A stretch of DNA of 64,000 nucleotides, taken from Plantibacter flavus. GTDB taxonomy: Bacteria > Actinomycetota > Actinomycetes > Actinomycetales > Microbacteriaceae. Below, in pieces: positions 17,175 to 25,703 of this stretch. Within the stretch, counting starts at the first letter, position 1. Every line of letters begins with the position of its first letter. Where the stretch lies: positions 558,001 to 622,000 of the forward strand of contig NZ_FXAP01000002.1 in NCBI RefSeq assembly GCF_900177615.1, written 5' to 3'. A program made the position numbers and the translations under genes. The notes under the pieces are model-generated. The model was not told the origin of the DNA. It searched no databases and worked only from the letters and a program-made list of their open reading frames with translations.

Positions 17175-18803
17175 ATGTCATCCCCACGTAGTGGATTCCG
17201 GAAGAGCGCCGTCGCGCTCGCGGGTCTGTCCATCACCGCCCTCGCCCTCGCCGGCTGCGCAGCCGGTGGTAGCGGCTCCAGCAGCGGTGCCAGCGGCACG
17301 ATCGTCATCGGCACGACCGACAAGGTCACGACGCTCGACCCGGCCGGATCCTACGACAACGGCTCCTTCGCCGTCATGAACCAGATCTACCCCTTCCTCC
17401 TGAACACGCCGTACAACAGCCCGGACGTCGAGCCCGACATCGCCGAGTCGGCAGAGTTCACCTCGCCGACCGAGTACACGGTGAAGCTCAAGAAGGGCCT
17501 CAAGTGGGCCAACGGCAACGACCTCACCTCCTCCGACGTGAAGTTCAGCTTCGACCGTCAGCTCGCCATCGCCGACGACAACGGCCCGTCGTCGCTCCTC
17601 GGCAACCTCGAGAAGACCGACGCACCCGACGACCTCACCGTCGTCTTCACGCTGAAGACCGAGAACGACCAGACCTTCCCGCAGGTGCTCTCGAGCCCCG
17701 TCGGCCCGATCGTCGACGAGGACGTCTTCTCCGCCACCGAGCTCACGCCCGACAACGACATCGTGAAGGGCAAGGCGTTCGCCGGTCAGTACACGATCGA
17801 CAGCTACAAGTTCAACGAGCTCATCTCGTACAAGAAGTACGCCGACTACCAGGGCCTCCTCGGCGAGGCGAAGAACGACACCGTCAACGTGAAGTACTAC
17901 ACCGACGAGTCCAACCTGAAGCTCGACGTGAAGCAGGGCAACATCGACGTCGCATCGCGCAGCCTCTCCGCGACCGACATCGAAGACCTGAAGAAGGACA
18001 AGAACGTCAAGGTCGTCGACGGCCCCGGTGGCGAGATCCGCTACTTCGTCTTCAACTTCGACACGATGCCCTACGGAGCGACCACCGCTGACGCCGACGC
18101 CGCGAAGGCGCTCGCCGTCCGCCAGGCCGCTGCCGACCTGATCGACCGCGCTGCGATCGCGAAGGACGTCTACAAGGACACCTACACGCCGCTCTACTCC
18201 TACGTGCCCGCCGGCCTGACCGGTGCCACCGAGTCCCTCAAGGGCCTCTACGGCGACGGCGACGGCGGCCCGGATGCCGCCAAGGCGAAGGAGACGCTCG
18301 AGGCAGCCGGTGTGACCGTTCCGGTCGCGCTCAACCTCCAGTACAACGGTGACCACTACGGTTCCGGTTCCGGCGACGAGTACGCGCTCATCAAGGACCA
18401 GCTCGAGGCCGACGGCCTGTTCACCGTCAACCTGCAGCAGACCGAGTGGGTGCAGTACTCGAAGGACCGCACGACGGACGTCTACCCGGCCTACCAGCTG
18501 GGTTGGTTCCCGGACTACTCCGACGCCGACAACTACCTGTCGCCGTTCTTCGCCACGGACAACTTCCTCGCGAACCACTACGACAACCCGGCCGTCAACG
18601 ACCTGATCAACGAGCAGCGCTCGACGACGGACGCCGATGCACGGACGAAGCTCATCGAGCAGATCCAGGACACGGAGGCGGCTGACCTGTCGACCATCCC
18701 GCTGCTCCAGGGCGCTCAGGTGGCGGTCGTCGGCAAGGACATCGAGGGCACCGTTCTCGACGCGTCGTTCAAGTTCCGCTACGCGCCCATCACCAAGGGC
18801 TGA
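17175..18803 (+). CDS. peptide ABC transporter substrate-binding lipoprotein (SBP family 5)
   Basis: A 542-residue surface receptor. The signal peptide ends at lipobox LAGC with the lipidated cysteine at residue 28. Family-5 features include DKVTTLDPAGSYDNGSFAV, the LKKGLKWANGNDLTSSDVKFS block and the FVFNFDTMPYG stretch. GAGG nine bases upstream supports ATG 17175 over the in-frame ATG 17160. A strong hairpin separates it from its permease genes, as in the sugar-type operon at 25.7 kb, consistent with higher receptor than permease expression. Confidence 0.9.
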   Translation: MSSPRSGFRKSAVALAGLSITALALAGCAAGGSGSSSGASGTIVIGTTDKVTTLDPAGSYDNGSFAVMNQIYPFLLNTPYNSPDVEPDIAESAEFTSPTEYTVKLKKGLKWANGNDLTSSDVKFSFDRQLAIADDNGPSSLLGNLEKTDAPDDLTVVFTLKTENDQTFPQVLSSPVGPIVDEDVFSATELTPDNDIVKGKAFAGQYTIDSYKFNELISYKKYADYQGLLGEAKNDTVNVKYYTDESNLKLDVKQGNIDVASRSLSATDIEDLKKDKNVKVVDGPGGEIRYFVFNFDTMPYGATTADADAAKALAVRQAAADLIDRAAIAKDVYKDTYTPLYSYVPAGLTGATESLKGLYGDGDGGPDAAKAKETLEAAGVTVPVALNLQYNGDHYGSGSGDEYALIKDQLEADGLFTVNLQQTEWVQYSKDRTTDVYPAYQLGWFPDYSDADNYLSPFFATDNFLANHYDNPAVNDLINEQRSTTDADARTKLIEQIQDTEAADLSTIPLLQGAQVAVVGKDIEGTVLDASFKFRYAPITKG

Positions 18804-18847
18804 GTAGCCTGACCAACTGATATCCGACTATGGTGAGTCGGACGTCG

Positions 18848-18881
18848 CGATCGGGGTGGCTCCACAGAGCCGCCCCGATCG
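18848..18881 (+). terminator. hairpin between receptor and permease genes
   Basis: Arms CGATCGGGGTGGCT (18848-18861) and AGCCGCCCCGATCG (18868-18881) pair over 14 positions with one G-T pair. It lies 44 bases after the binding-protein stop and has no T-tract, so partial termination or 3'-end protection of the receptor mRNA is likely. Confidence 0.6.
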
Positions 18882-18927
18882 TCTGTCCGGGCTCTACCGA
18901 GTCGGTGATCGAGGAGGATCCACTGCA

Positions 18928-20001
18928 ATGACGGCAGCTGTCGCAACCCCACCCCCCAAGGCGGCCAGACGTTCCGGAGGTGGCGGACTCTGGCGGTACC
19001 TCGTCATCCGCTTCCTGTTGATCATCCCGACGGTGTTCATCCTCGTCACCATGGTCTTCTTCCTGATGCGCCTGACCGGTGACCCGATCACCGCGGCGCT
19101 CGGAGGCCGTCTCCCGGCCGATCAGCTCGCGGAACGCATCAGCGCCGCCGGCTACGACCGGCCGCTCTTCGTCCAGTACTTCGAGTTCCTCGGACAGATC
19201 GCGGTCGGCAATTTCGGCACGACGATCTCCGACAACCGGCCGGTCATCGAGGTCCTCCTCACGTATGGCTCCGCGACTCTCGAACTCGCGATCTACGCCC
19301 TCATCGTCGCGTTCATCGTCGGCATCCCGCTCGGCATGCTCGCCGCTGCCCGCCGCGACCGCTGGCAGGACGCGGGCCTGCGCGTCTTCGCGATCCTCAG
19401 CTACGCCACCCCGGTGTTCTTCGCCGGCCTGCTGCTCAAGCTGATCTTCTCCGTGTGGCTCGGGATCCTCCCGGTCGCCGGTCGAGCCAGCACCGGCACC
19501 GAGCTGACGCTCCAGACCATCTCCGATCCGTCCGGCATCTACCTGATCGACGCGATCCGCCTCGGCGATCCGACGGCGATCAGTGACGTCCTCGCCCACG
19601 CGGTGCTCCCGGCGATCGCCCTCGGCCTGCTGACGGCCGGCGTGTTCCTGCGGCTGGTCCGCACCAACGTCATCGGCACGCTCGGTTCCGGCTACGTCGA
19701 TGCGGCCCGGTCGCGCGGCGTCAGCGAGTTCCGGCTCGTGACGAAGCACGCCTACCGTCCGGCGCTCATCCCGATCATCACGGTCATCGGCCTGCAGATC
19801 GCGCTCCTCCTCGCCGGTGCGGTCCTCACCGAGACGACGTTCGAGTGGAAGGGCCTCGGCTTCATGCTGAGCGAGTACCTCAAGGCGCGAGACTTCGTCG
19901 CCGTCCAGGGGATCGTCGCGCTGCTGGCCGTCATCGTCGCCCTGACCAACTTCATCGTCGACATCATCGCGGCGATCATCGACCCGAGGGTGAGGTACTG
20001 A
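18928..20001 (+). CDS. peptide ABC transporter permease, DppB type
   Basis: A 357-residue membrane subunit. The first helix (LVIRFLLIIPTVFILVTMVFF) is followed by the DppB signature FFLMRLTGDPITAALGG. The EAA loop is in YVDAARSRGVSEF, and the protein ends IIDPRVRY. ATG 18928 follows a GAGGAGG ribosome site nine bases upstream. An insertion around GRASTGTELTLQTISDPSG makes the periplasmic loop longer than in the first operon's permease. Confidence 0.88.
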   Translation: MTAAVATPPPKAARRSGGGGLWRYLVIRFLLIIPTVFILVTMVFFLMRLTGDPITAALGGRLPADQLAERISAAGYDRPLFVQYFEFLGQIAVGNFGTTISDNRPVIEVLLTYGSATLELAIYALIVAFIVGIPLGMLAAARRDRWQDAGLRVFAILSYATPVFFAGLLLKLIFSVWLGILPVAGRASTGTELTLQTISDPSGIYLIDAIRLGDPTAISDVLAHAVLPAIALGLLTAGVFLRLVRTNVIGTLGSGYVDAARSRGVSEFRLVTKHAYRPALIPIITVIGLQIALLLAGAVLTETTFEWKGLGFMLSEYLKARDFVAVQGIVALLAVIVALTNFIVDIIAAIIDPRVRY

Positions 20002-20003
20002 GC

Positions 20004-21128
20004 ATGAGTGCTCCGACAGCCACCACCGCCGTGCAGACCGCGCCCGCGAAGCGACCGTTGCGCGAACGTCTCCCCGTCGTCAAGCAGTTCCGCCAGTCCG
20101 TCGGGCTGCAACGGGCGATGCTCGTCATCGGTCTCGTCGTCACGGGCGTGTTCGTGCTCATCGCGATCCTCGCGCCGCTCGTCGCGCCCTACCGGTTCAA
20201 CCAGCTGCGCGGCGACGACGGTTCGTTCGGTACGCAGCAGGCGCCGAACGCGACGAACCTCCTCGGCACGACCGTCGGTGGGTACGACGTCCTGTCCCGG
20301 GTGCTCTGGGGTGCCCAGACCGCGCTCTTCGTCATCGTGTCGGCGATCATCCTGTCGATCTTCATCGGCGTCCTGCTCGGGCTCGTCGCCGGGTACTTCG
20401 GTGGCTGGCTCGACCGCGTGCTCGTGGTCGTGTGCGACGCGGTCTACGCCTTCCCGTCGCTGCTGCTCGCGATCGTCATGTCGATCGTCATCAGCCGCGG
20501 GCAGTCGAGCCTCTGGGGCGGCATCCTCGCCGCCGCGATCTCGATCACCGTGGTCTTCATCCCGCAGTACTTCCGGGTGATCCGCTCCGAGGTCGTGCGC
20601 ATCAAGAGCGAGGCGTTCGTCGAGTCGGCGAAGGTCATCGGTGCATCGAGCTCCCGCATCATGTTCCGTCACGTGCTGCGGAACGCGACCCGGACGCTGC
20701 CGCTCATCATCACCCTCAACGCCTCCGAGGCCATCCTCACGCTCGCGGGGCTCGGCTTCCTCGGGTTTGGCATCGAGCCGACCGCAGCCGCAGAGTGGGG
20801 CTACGACCTCAACCGGTCCGTCTCGGACGTCACGAGCGGCATCTGGTGGACCGCGCTGTTCCCCGGCCTCGCGATCGTGCTCGTCGTGCTCGGCATCACG
20901 CTCGTCGGCGAGAGCCTCAACGACCTGTCCGACCCGCGTCTGCGCAGCCGTCGTCGGGTCGGCGCGTCGAGTGGATCGGTTGCAGCGACGTCGAGCATCA
21001 CGACGACCGGTGGCACGCCCGACAGCCCCGGTGGCGCCGGGATGATGGACGCCGAGTCGCTGGGTGCCGTGAGCGACGCCGCGGCCGACAGCGATCTGGA
21101 GAACCGACGAGAGGACGAGCGCTCATGA
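20004..21128 (+). CDS. peptide ABC transporter permease, DppC type, with long C-terminal tail
   Basis: A 374-residue membrane subunit with the DppC core (TNLLGTTVGGYDVLSRVLWGAQ, SFVESAKVIGASSSRI-like EAA loop, GLGFLGFGIEPTAAAEWG). After the usual DPRLRSRRR end it carries an extra tail of about 55 Ser/Thr/Gly/Asp-rich residues, probably disordered and cytoplasmic. The ATG is two bases after the previous stop; its own stop overlaps the next start. Confidence 0.87.
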   Translation: MSAPTATTAVQTAPAKRPLRERLPVVKQFRQSVGLQRAMLVIGLVVTGVFVLIAILAPLVAPYRFNQLRGDDGSFGTQQAPNATNLLGTTVGGYDVLSRVLWGAQTALFVIVSAIILSIFIGVLLGLVAGYFGGWLDRVLVVVCDAVYAFPSLLLAIVMSIVISRGQSSLWGGILAAAISITVVFIPQYFRVIRSEVVRIKSEAFVESAKVIGASSSRIMFRHVLRNATRTLPLIITLNASEAILTLAGLGFLGFGIEPTAAAEWGYDLNRSVSDVTSGIWWTALFPGLAIVLVVLGITLVGESLNDLSDPRLRSRRRVGASSGSVAATSSITTTGGTPDSPGGAGMMDAESLGAVSDAAADSDLENRREDERS

Positions 21129-22846
21129 GCCAGTCGACGCCGACCACCGGTCCACGCGACCTCGGCACCAAGGACATCGTCAGCATCCGCGACCTCGGGG
21201 TCTCGTTCTCGACCGACGCCGGCGCCGTGAAGGCGATCAACGACATCTCGCTGTCGGTCGCGCCGCGCGAGATCGTCGCGATCGTCGGTGAGTCCGGCTC
21301 GGGCAAGACGGTCACGGCCAAGACCATCCTCGGTCTGCTCCCGGAGACGGCGACCGCCTCGGGTGCCGTCGTCCTGCGCTCCCGCGACGGTTCGACCGAG
21401 CAGGACGTCGTCACGGCGTCGGCGGAGCAGCTGCGGTCCATCCGCGGCAGCGACGCGGCGATGGTGTTCCAGGAGCCGTCGACGGCCCTCAACCCCGTCT
21501 ACAAGGTGGGCTGGCAGATCGCCGAAGGCCTCCGCGCGCACGGGTCGTACACGAAGGCCGAGGCACGGGCCAAGGCCATCGACATCCTGCGTCGCGTCGG
21601 CATCCCGGAGCCGGAGGAGCGGGTCGACTACTTCCCGCACCAGTTCTCCGGCGGGCAGAAGCAGCGCATCGTCATCGCGATGGCGCTCGTGCTCGACCCG
21701 GGCCTCATCGTCGCCGACGAGCCGACGACGGCACTCGACGTCACGGTGCAGGCGGAGATCCTCGACCTCCTGCGTCGGTGCCGCGACGAGTTCGGGACGG
21801 CCATCGTCCTCATCACGCACAACATGGGCGTCGTGGCCGACCTCGCCGACCGCGTCGTGGTCATGTACCAGGGCGACATCGTCGAGGAGGCTCCCGTGCA
21901 GGAGCTGTTCTCCTCGCCGAAGGCCGAGTACACGAAGAAGCTGCTGTCCTCGGTGCCGCACGTCGGCCGCGGTAAGAGCTCCGCACCGGCAGAGGTCGAG
22001 CGCGGCAAGCAGCTGCAGCTCGGCGAGCCGGTGGTGGTCGCGAAGGGACTCGAGATCGAGTACCCGGGTCGCTTCGGCCGTGCCGGGTTCCGGGCGGTCA
22101 AGGGCGTCGACTTCACGATCCACGCGGGCGAGGTCCTCGGCCTGGTGGGTGAGTCGGGGTCGGGCAAGACGACGATCGGCCGCGCGATCGCCGGGCTCAC
22201 CAAGGTGACCGGCGGCTCGCTGTCGGTGCTCGGTGTGGAGATGAACCGGGTGAAGGAGCGCGAGTTCGCTCCGAAGCGTCGTGAGATCGGGTTCGTGTTC
22301 CAGGACCCGGCGACGAGCTTCAACCCGCTGCTCACGATCGCGGAGTGCGTGGCGGAGCCGCTCATCGTGCACGGGCGCTTTGGCGACGCACGCGCGGCCC
22401 GGCGTCGGGTGGACGAACTACTCGAAGCGGTCCAGCTGCCGAAGGCGTTCGGCGACCGGTTCCCGCACGAGCTCTCCGGTGGGCAACGGCAGCGCGCTTC
22501 GCTCGCGCGGGCGTTGGCGCTCGAACCGGCACTGCTGGTCGCTGACGAGCCGACCTCGGCACTCGACGTGTCGGTGCAGGCCCGCGTGCTGGAGCTCTTC
22601 GCCGAGCTGCAGCGTGAGTTCGGGTTCGCGTCGCTGTTCATCAGCCACGACCTCGCGGTGGTCGACATCCTCGCCGACCGCATCGTCGTGCTGTACCGCG
22701 GCGACATCGTGGAGGAGGGGCCCGGCTCAGCGGTGCTCGGTGCGCCGAGCGACGTCTACACGCGTCGACTCCTCGCGTCGCTCCCCGTGCCAGACCCGGC
22801 CGAGCAGGCCGTGCGTCGCGAGGAGCTCAAGCGCCTCCGCGCCTGA
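21125..22846 (+). CDS. fused double ATP-binding protein of peptide ABC transporter
   Basis: A 573-residue protein with two complete nucleotide-binding domains in one chain. Domain 1 (about 20-270) has GESGSGKT, VFQEPSTALNP, FSGGQKQRI and VADEPTTALDV. Domain 2 (about 310-565) has GESGSGKT, VFQDPATSFNP, LSGGQRQRASLARAL and VADEPTSALDV. It replaces the separate DppD and DppF subunits used by the operon at 2.4-7.6 kb and overlaps the preceding stop (ATGA). Confidence 0.92.
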   Translation: MSQSTPTTGPRDLGTKDIVSIRDLGVSFSTDAGAVKAINDISLSVAPREIVAIVGESGSGKTVTAKTILGLLPETATASGAVVLRSRDGSTEQDVVTASAEQLRSIRGSDAAMVFQEPSTALNPVYKVGWQIAEGLRAHGSYTKAEARAKAIDILRRVGIPEPEERVDYFPHQFSGGQKQRIVIAMALVLDPGLIVADEPTTALDVTVQAEILDLLRRCRDEFGTAIVLITHNMGVVADLADRVVVMYQGDIVEEAPVQELFSSPKAEYTKKLLSSVPHVGRGKSSAPAEVERGKQLQLGEPVVVAKGLEIEYPGRFGRAGFRAVKGVDFTIHAGEVLGLVGESGSGKTTIGRAIAGLTKVTGGSLSVLGVEMNRVKEREFAPKRREIGFVFQDPATSFNPLLTIAECVAEPLIVHGRFGDARAARRRVDELLEAVQLPKAFGDRFPHELSGGQRQRASLARALALEPALLVADEPTSALDVSVQARVLELFAELQREFGFASLFISHDLAVVDILADRIVVLYRGDIVEEGPGSAVLGAPSDVYTRRLLASLPVPDPAEQAVRREELKRLRA

Positions 22847-22854
22847 CCCTTCTT

Positions 22855-22925
22855 CGGTCCGTGAGCCACCCACCCGGTCACTGAGCTTGTCGAAGTGCGC
22901 CCTTCGACAGGCTCAGGGACCGGGG
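22855..22925. repeat. CCCTGAGC-type repeat in head-to-head arrangement
   Basis: A forward copy (GGTCACTGAGCTTGTCGAAG from 22878) faces an inverted copy (CCCTTCGACAGGCTCAGGGACC), giving a hairpin with short loop between the convergent ABC ATPase and YbjQ genes. It is the same family as the arrays at 9.6 and 10.9 kb and could double as a bidirectional terminator. Confidence 0.8.
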
Positions 22926-22942
22926 TGGCTCAGGCCCCGTGC

Positions 22943-23257
22943 TCAGCCGAGCTTGACGGCGGTGCCGTAGGCGACGACCTCCTGGTAGTTCTGGCCGACC
23001 TCGGCCGCGTCGAACCGCATCGCGAGCACCGCGTCGGCACCGAGGGCGGTGGCCGCCTCGATGAGTCGCTGCTTCGCTTCCTCGCGGCTCTCCGCGAGCT
23101 GCTTGGTGAGCCCGGAGAGCTCACCGCCCAGCAGTGCCTTGAAGTTGGCGCCGAGTTGCACGCCCGCGTTACGTGCACGGACCGTGAGTCCGGTCACCTC
23201 GCCCAGCACCTCGGTGACCTGGCGGCCGGGGACATCGTTCATCGTCGAGATCAGCAT
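22943..23257 (-). CDS. YbjQ/UPF0145 family protein
   Basis: A 104-residue putative heavy-metal-binding-fold protein. The family pattern is clear: a start like MLISTMNDVPGRQV, then EVLGEVTGLTV, the EARQRLIEAA-type helix, and the closing LGADAVLAMRFD and YGTAVKL. Function is unknown. ATG 23257 matches the family start; the frame extends further but upstream sequence is repeat-derived. Confidence 0.85.
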   Translation of the reverse strand: MLISTMNDVPGRQVTEVLGEVTGLTVRARNAGVQLGANFKALLGGELSGLTKQLAESREEAKQRLIEAATALGADAVLAMRFDAAEVGQNYQEVVAYGTAVKLG

Positions 23258-23339
23258 GCTCGCAGTCTGGCACCGCTGCGCCCACCCCCATAGGGGGGAT
23301 GTCCCGGCATCCAGGGCCTGACCCCGCTCACCGACCTTT

Positions 23340-23410
23340 CCCCGGTCACTGGGCTTGTCGAAGTGGAAGCACAGAGGCGCCTCACCCTTCGACAGGCTCA
23401 GGGGCCCCCG
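23340..23410. repeat. inverted pair of CCCTGAGC-type repeats
   Basis: GGTCACTGGGCTTGTCGAAGTG near 23344 faces CACCCTTCGACAGGCTCAGGGG near 23385-23406. Same family as the other arrays, with about 20 bases between arms. Confidence 0.75.
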
Positions 23411-23467
23411 ACATCGTGCGCCGAGGATGTCCAGACGGTCGACACGAGGGCGATCTAACATATCTGC

Positions 23468-23698
23468 ATGTCAGACATCGAACCCCCGGTCACCAGAGCC
23501 GGCCCACAGCCGCTCCAGATTCGCCAGGGTCTCACGGCCGGATCGATCGTCGCCGCGTTCCTGACGGTCATCGTCGGCGTCCGAGCGGGCTTCGGCGTCG
23601 CCGAGTACTTCGGCTCGGCGCTCTGTTTCGCCGAGCTGGTTCTCGCGGCGTACCTGGTCATGACGCGGGTGAACCTGGCCCGCGGCCGGAGCCGCTGA
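23468..23698 (+). CDS. small two-helix membrane protein, unknown
   Basis: A 76-residue protein with a short polar N-terminus and two hydrophobic segments (around TAGSIVAAFLTVIVGVRAGF and FAELVLAAYLVM), ending in a basic tail (NLARGRSR). I recognise no family. The ATG is the first in frame, and a hairpin follows at 23717-23759. Confidence 0.5.
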   Translation: MSDIEPPVTRAGPQPLQIRQGLTAGSIVAAFLTVIVGVRAGFGVAEYFGSALCFAELVLAAYLVMTRVNLARGRSR

Positions 23699-23716
23699 AC
23701 GCCCGAGTGCTGCCCG

Positions 23717-23759
23717 CACGAGACCCGGAGGGAACGCGTGATTCCGTCCGGGTCTCGTG
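23717..23759 (+). terminator. perfect 13-bp hairpin
   Basis: CACGAGACCCGGA (23717-23729) and TCCGGGTCTCGTG (23747-23759) are exact complements, 18 bases after the small membrane protein stop. There is no T-run. Confidence 0.6.
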
Positions 23760-23811
23760 TCTCCAGCGAGAGGTCGCGTCGGGCGAGGTCGGCGGGTGAC
23801 GGCAGACTGGG

Positions 23812-25533
23812 GTGGTGCACATCGTCCTCCAGCAGCTCGACGGCGCCCGCGTGCGCGTCGTGCACCTCGAGGACCGCCCCACTTCATCCGGCGAGCCACC
23901 TCCGGTCTCCGAAACCACCATCCCGCGCGCCGACCTCGCGGCCTTCGTCCGGCGTCTCGAAGCCGAGCCGAACCCGCCGCGCTGGGTGTGGGACGACACC
24001 ACGCTCTGGTACCCGGCGCTCCTCGCTGTGGGTGTCCGGGTGGCCCGCTGCGTCGACCTCCGGCTCTCCCACAACCTCCTCCGCAACGCCGCCTTCACCG
24101 CCGACTCCGCCCTCGCGACGGCTCCGGCCGGACCGTGGGACGAGGTCCTCGACCCCCGCGTCGCCCAGCGCGCGGAGGCCGTCGGGACCCTCTTCGACCT
24201 CGACCTCCCGGGTGGCGAGCGCGATCCCGTCGCCGAGTTCACCCTCCAGCGCGACGCCGTCGACGGCGCGACACCACAGGGACGCTCGCAGCTCGGACTC
24301 CTCCTCGCCGCCGAGTCCGCCGGTGCCCTCATCGCCACGGAGATGACCTTCGCCGGTCTCCCATGGGACGCCGAGGCTCACGACCGCATCCTCGCCGACG
24401 CCCTCGGTCCCAAGGTGCCGCCCGGGGTCCGCCCGGCGAAGCTGGCCGCAGTCCTCGAGGAGGTCAAGGCCGCCCTCGGGGTGCAGGAGCTCAGCCCCGA
24501 GTCACCGGGCGAACTCCTCAAGGCGCTCCAACGTGCCGGCATCAACGCGACCTCCACTCGGCAGTGGGAGTTGCAGGAGATCGAGCACCCCGTCATCGAG
24601 CCGCTGCTCCGGTACAAGAAGCTGTCCCGCCTCCTCACCGCGAACGGTTGGACGTGGGTCGAGACCTGGGTGAAGAACGGACGCTTCCGTCCCACCTACG
24701 TGCCCGGCGGGGTCGTCACGGGCCGTTGGGCCTCCGACGGTGGCGGTGCCCTCCAGCTCCCGCACCAGGTCCGCGGTGCCGTCCTCGCGGACGAGGGGTG
24801 GCGTTTCGTCGTCGCCGACGCCGCGCAGCTCGAACCACGGATCCTCACGGCGATGTCCGGCGACCGCGCGATGGCCGATGCCGGACGCGGCGTCGACCTC
24901 TACCAGGGCATGGTCGACGTCGGCGCGGTCGACACCAGGCCACACGCGAAGATCGCGATGCTCGGTGCCATGTACGGCGCGACGACGGGGGAGAGCGGGC
25001 GCCTCCTGCCCCGACTCACCCGAGCGTTCCCGCGAGCGATCGAGTTCGTCGAGACGGCCGCCAGGGCCGGTGAACGCGGCGAACGGGTCAGCACCCGGCT
25101 CGGCCGCACCTCACCGCTGCCCGGCGAGACCTGGCGGGAGATCCAGTCGGCCGCATCGATGGAGGGTGCCAACGCCGCCGCGACCCAGCGTGCCCGCATG
25201 GAGGCTCGCAGCTGGGGCCGCTTCACCCGCAACTTCGTGGTGCAGGGCACTGCCGCCGAATGGGCGCTCTGTTGGATGGCCGGGCTCCGGACGCGGCTGC
25301 AGGCGCTCGCCGCAGAGACGGTCGGTCCGGCGGCTGCGCTCACCGAGTCGGCCCACCTCGTCTTCTTCCTCCACGACGAGATCGTCGTCCACTGCCCCGA
25401 GCACCAGACCGAGCGGGTCGTCGCCCTCGTGCGTGAGGCGGCGGCCGAGGCCGGTCGTCTGATCTTCGGCACCGCGCCGGTCGAGTTCCCGGTCACCACC
25501 GCCGTCGTCACCTCCTACGCCGACGCCAAGTAG
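23812..25533 (+). CDS. family-A DNA polymerase-like protein (actinobacterial 3'-5' exonuclease/polymerase type)
   Basis: A 573-residue PolA-like protein. The polymerase motifs are present: motif A as ADAAQLEPRIL (Asp kept), motif B as RPHAKIAMLGAMYG (Arg, Lys and Tyr kept, Phe replaced by Leu) and motif C as FLHDEIV. The N-terminal domain has the WVWDDTTLWYPALL stretch of the actinobacterial group, but no clear DxE exonuclease motif, so proofreading may be lost. There is no 5' nuclease domain. Start GTG 23812 or 23815. The stop lies in an inverted repeat. The group's biological role is not established. Confidence 0.8.
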   Translation: MVHIVLQQLDGARVRVVHLEDRPTSSGEPPPVSETTIPRADLAAFVRRLEAEPNPPRWVWDDTTLWYPALLAVGVRVARCVDLRLSHNLLRNAAFTADSALATAPAGPWDEVLDPRVAQRAEAVGTLFDLDLPGGERDPVAEFTLQRDAVDGATPQGRSQLGLLLAAESAGALIATEMTFAGLPWDAEAHDRILADALGPKVPPGVRPAKLAAVLEEVKAALGVQELSPESPGELLKALQRAGINATSTRQWELQEIEHPVIEPLLRYKKLSRLLTANGWTWVETWVKNGRFRPTYVPGGVVTGRWASDGGGALQLPHQVRGAVLADEGWRFVVADAAQLEPRILTAMSGDRAMADAGRGVDLYQGMVDVGAVDTRPHAKIAMLGAMYGATTGESGRLLPRLTRAFPRAIEFVETAARAGERGERVSTRLGRTSPLPGETWREIQSAASMEGANAAATQRARMEARSWGRFTRNFVVQGTAAEWALCWMAGLRTRLQALAAETVGPAAALTESAHLVFFLHDEIVVHCPEHQTERVVALVREAAAEAGRLIFGTAPVEFPVTTAVVTSYADAK

Positions 25534-25600
25534 CCCGCGAACTGTCAGTTGATGCGGGTGTTCGCGGCCCGCACTGTTCCGAAGTGACAGTTCGCGGGCT
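25532..25600. repeat. perfect 16-bp inverted repeat, CCCGCGAACTGTCA type
   Basis: AGCCCGCGAACTGTCA (25532-25547) and its exact complement (25585-25600) flank a 37-base loop that holds another GCGGGTG/CCCGC pair. The left arm overlaps the polymerase stop codon. It shares its core with the element at 14441-14505, so it is one member of a dispersed palindromic family. Confidence 0.8.
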
Positions 25601-25628
25601 GGGACGGGAGAATGAGCCACCGACTGCC

Positions 25629-25696
25629 GTATACGTATTCAATCGAATACGGCCCGTGGAATAAGGCTTCCCTAAGTCCACTGCATACGTATACCA
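25629..25696 (+). promoter_or_regulatory. LacI-type operators upstream of the sugar ABC operon
   Basis: Two palindromes sit just before the gene. GTATACGTAT at 25629-25638 joins GTATTCAATCGAATAC (25635-25650, arms of six). TGCATACGTATACCA at 25682-25696 centres on ATACGTAT and ends only seven bases before the ATG. The same ATACGTAT core occurs at 32390-32397 and, with one change, at 33595-33602. The central CG is typical of LacI-family sites; the likely binder is the regulator at 32521. Confidence 0.75.
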
Positions 25697-25703
25697 TCGG
25701 CGC

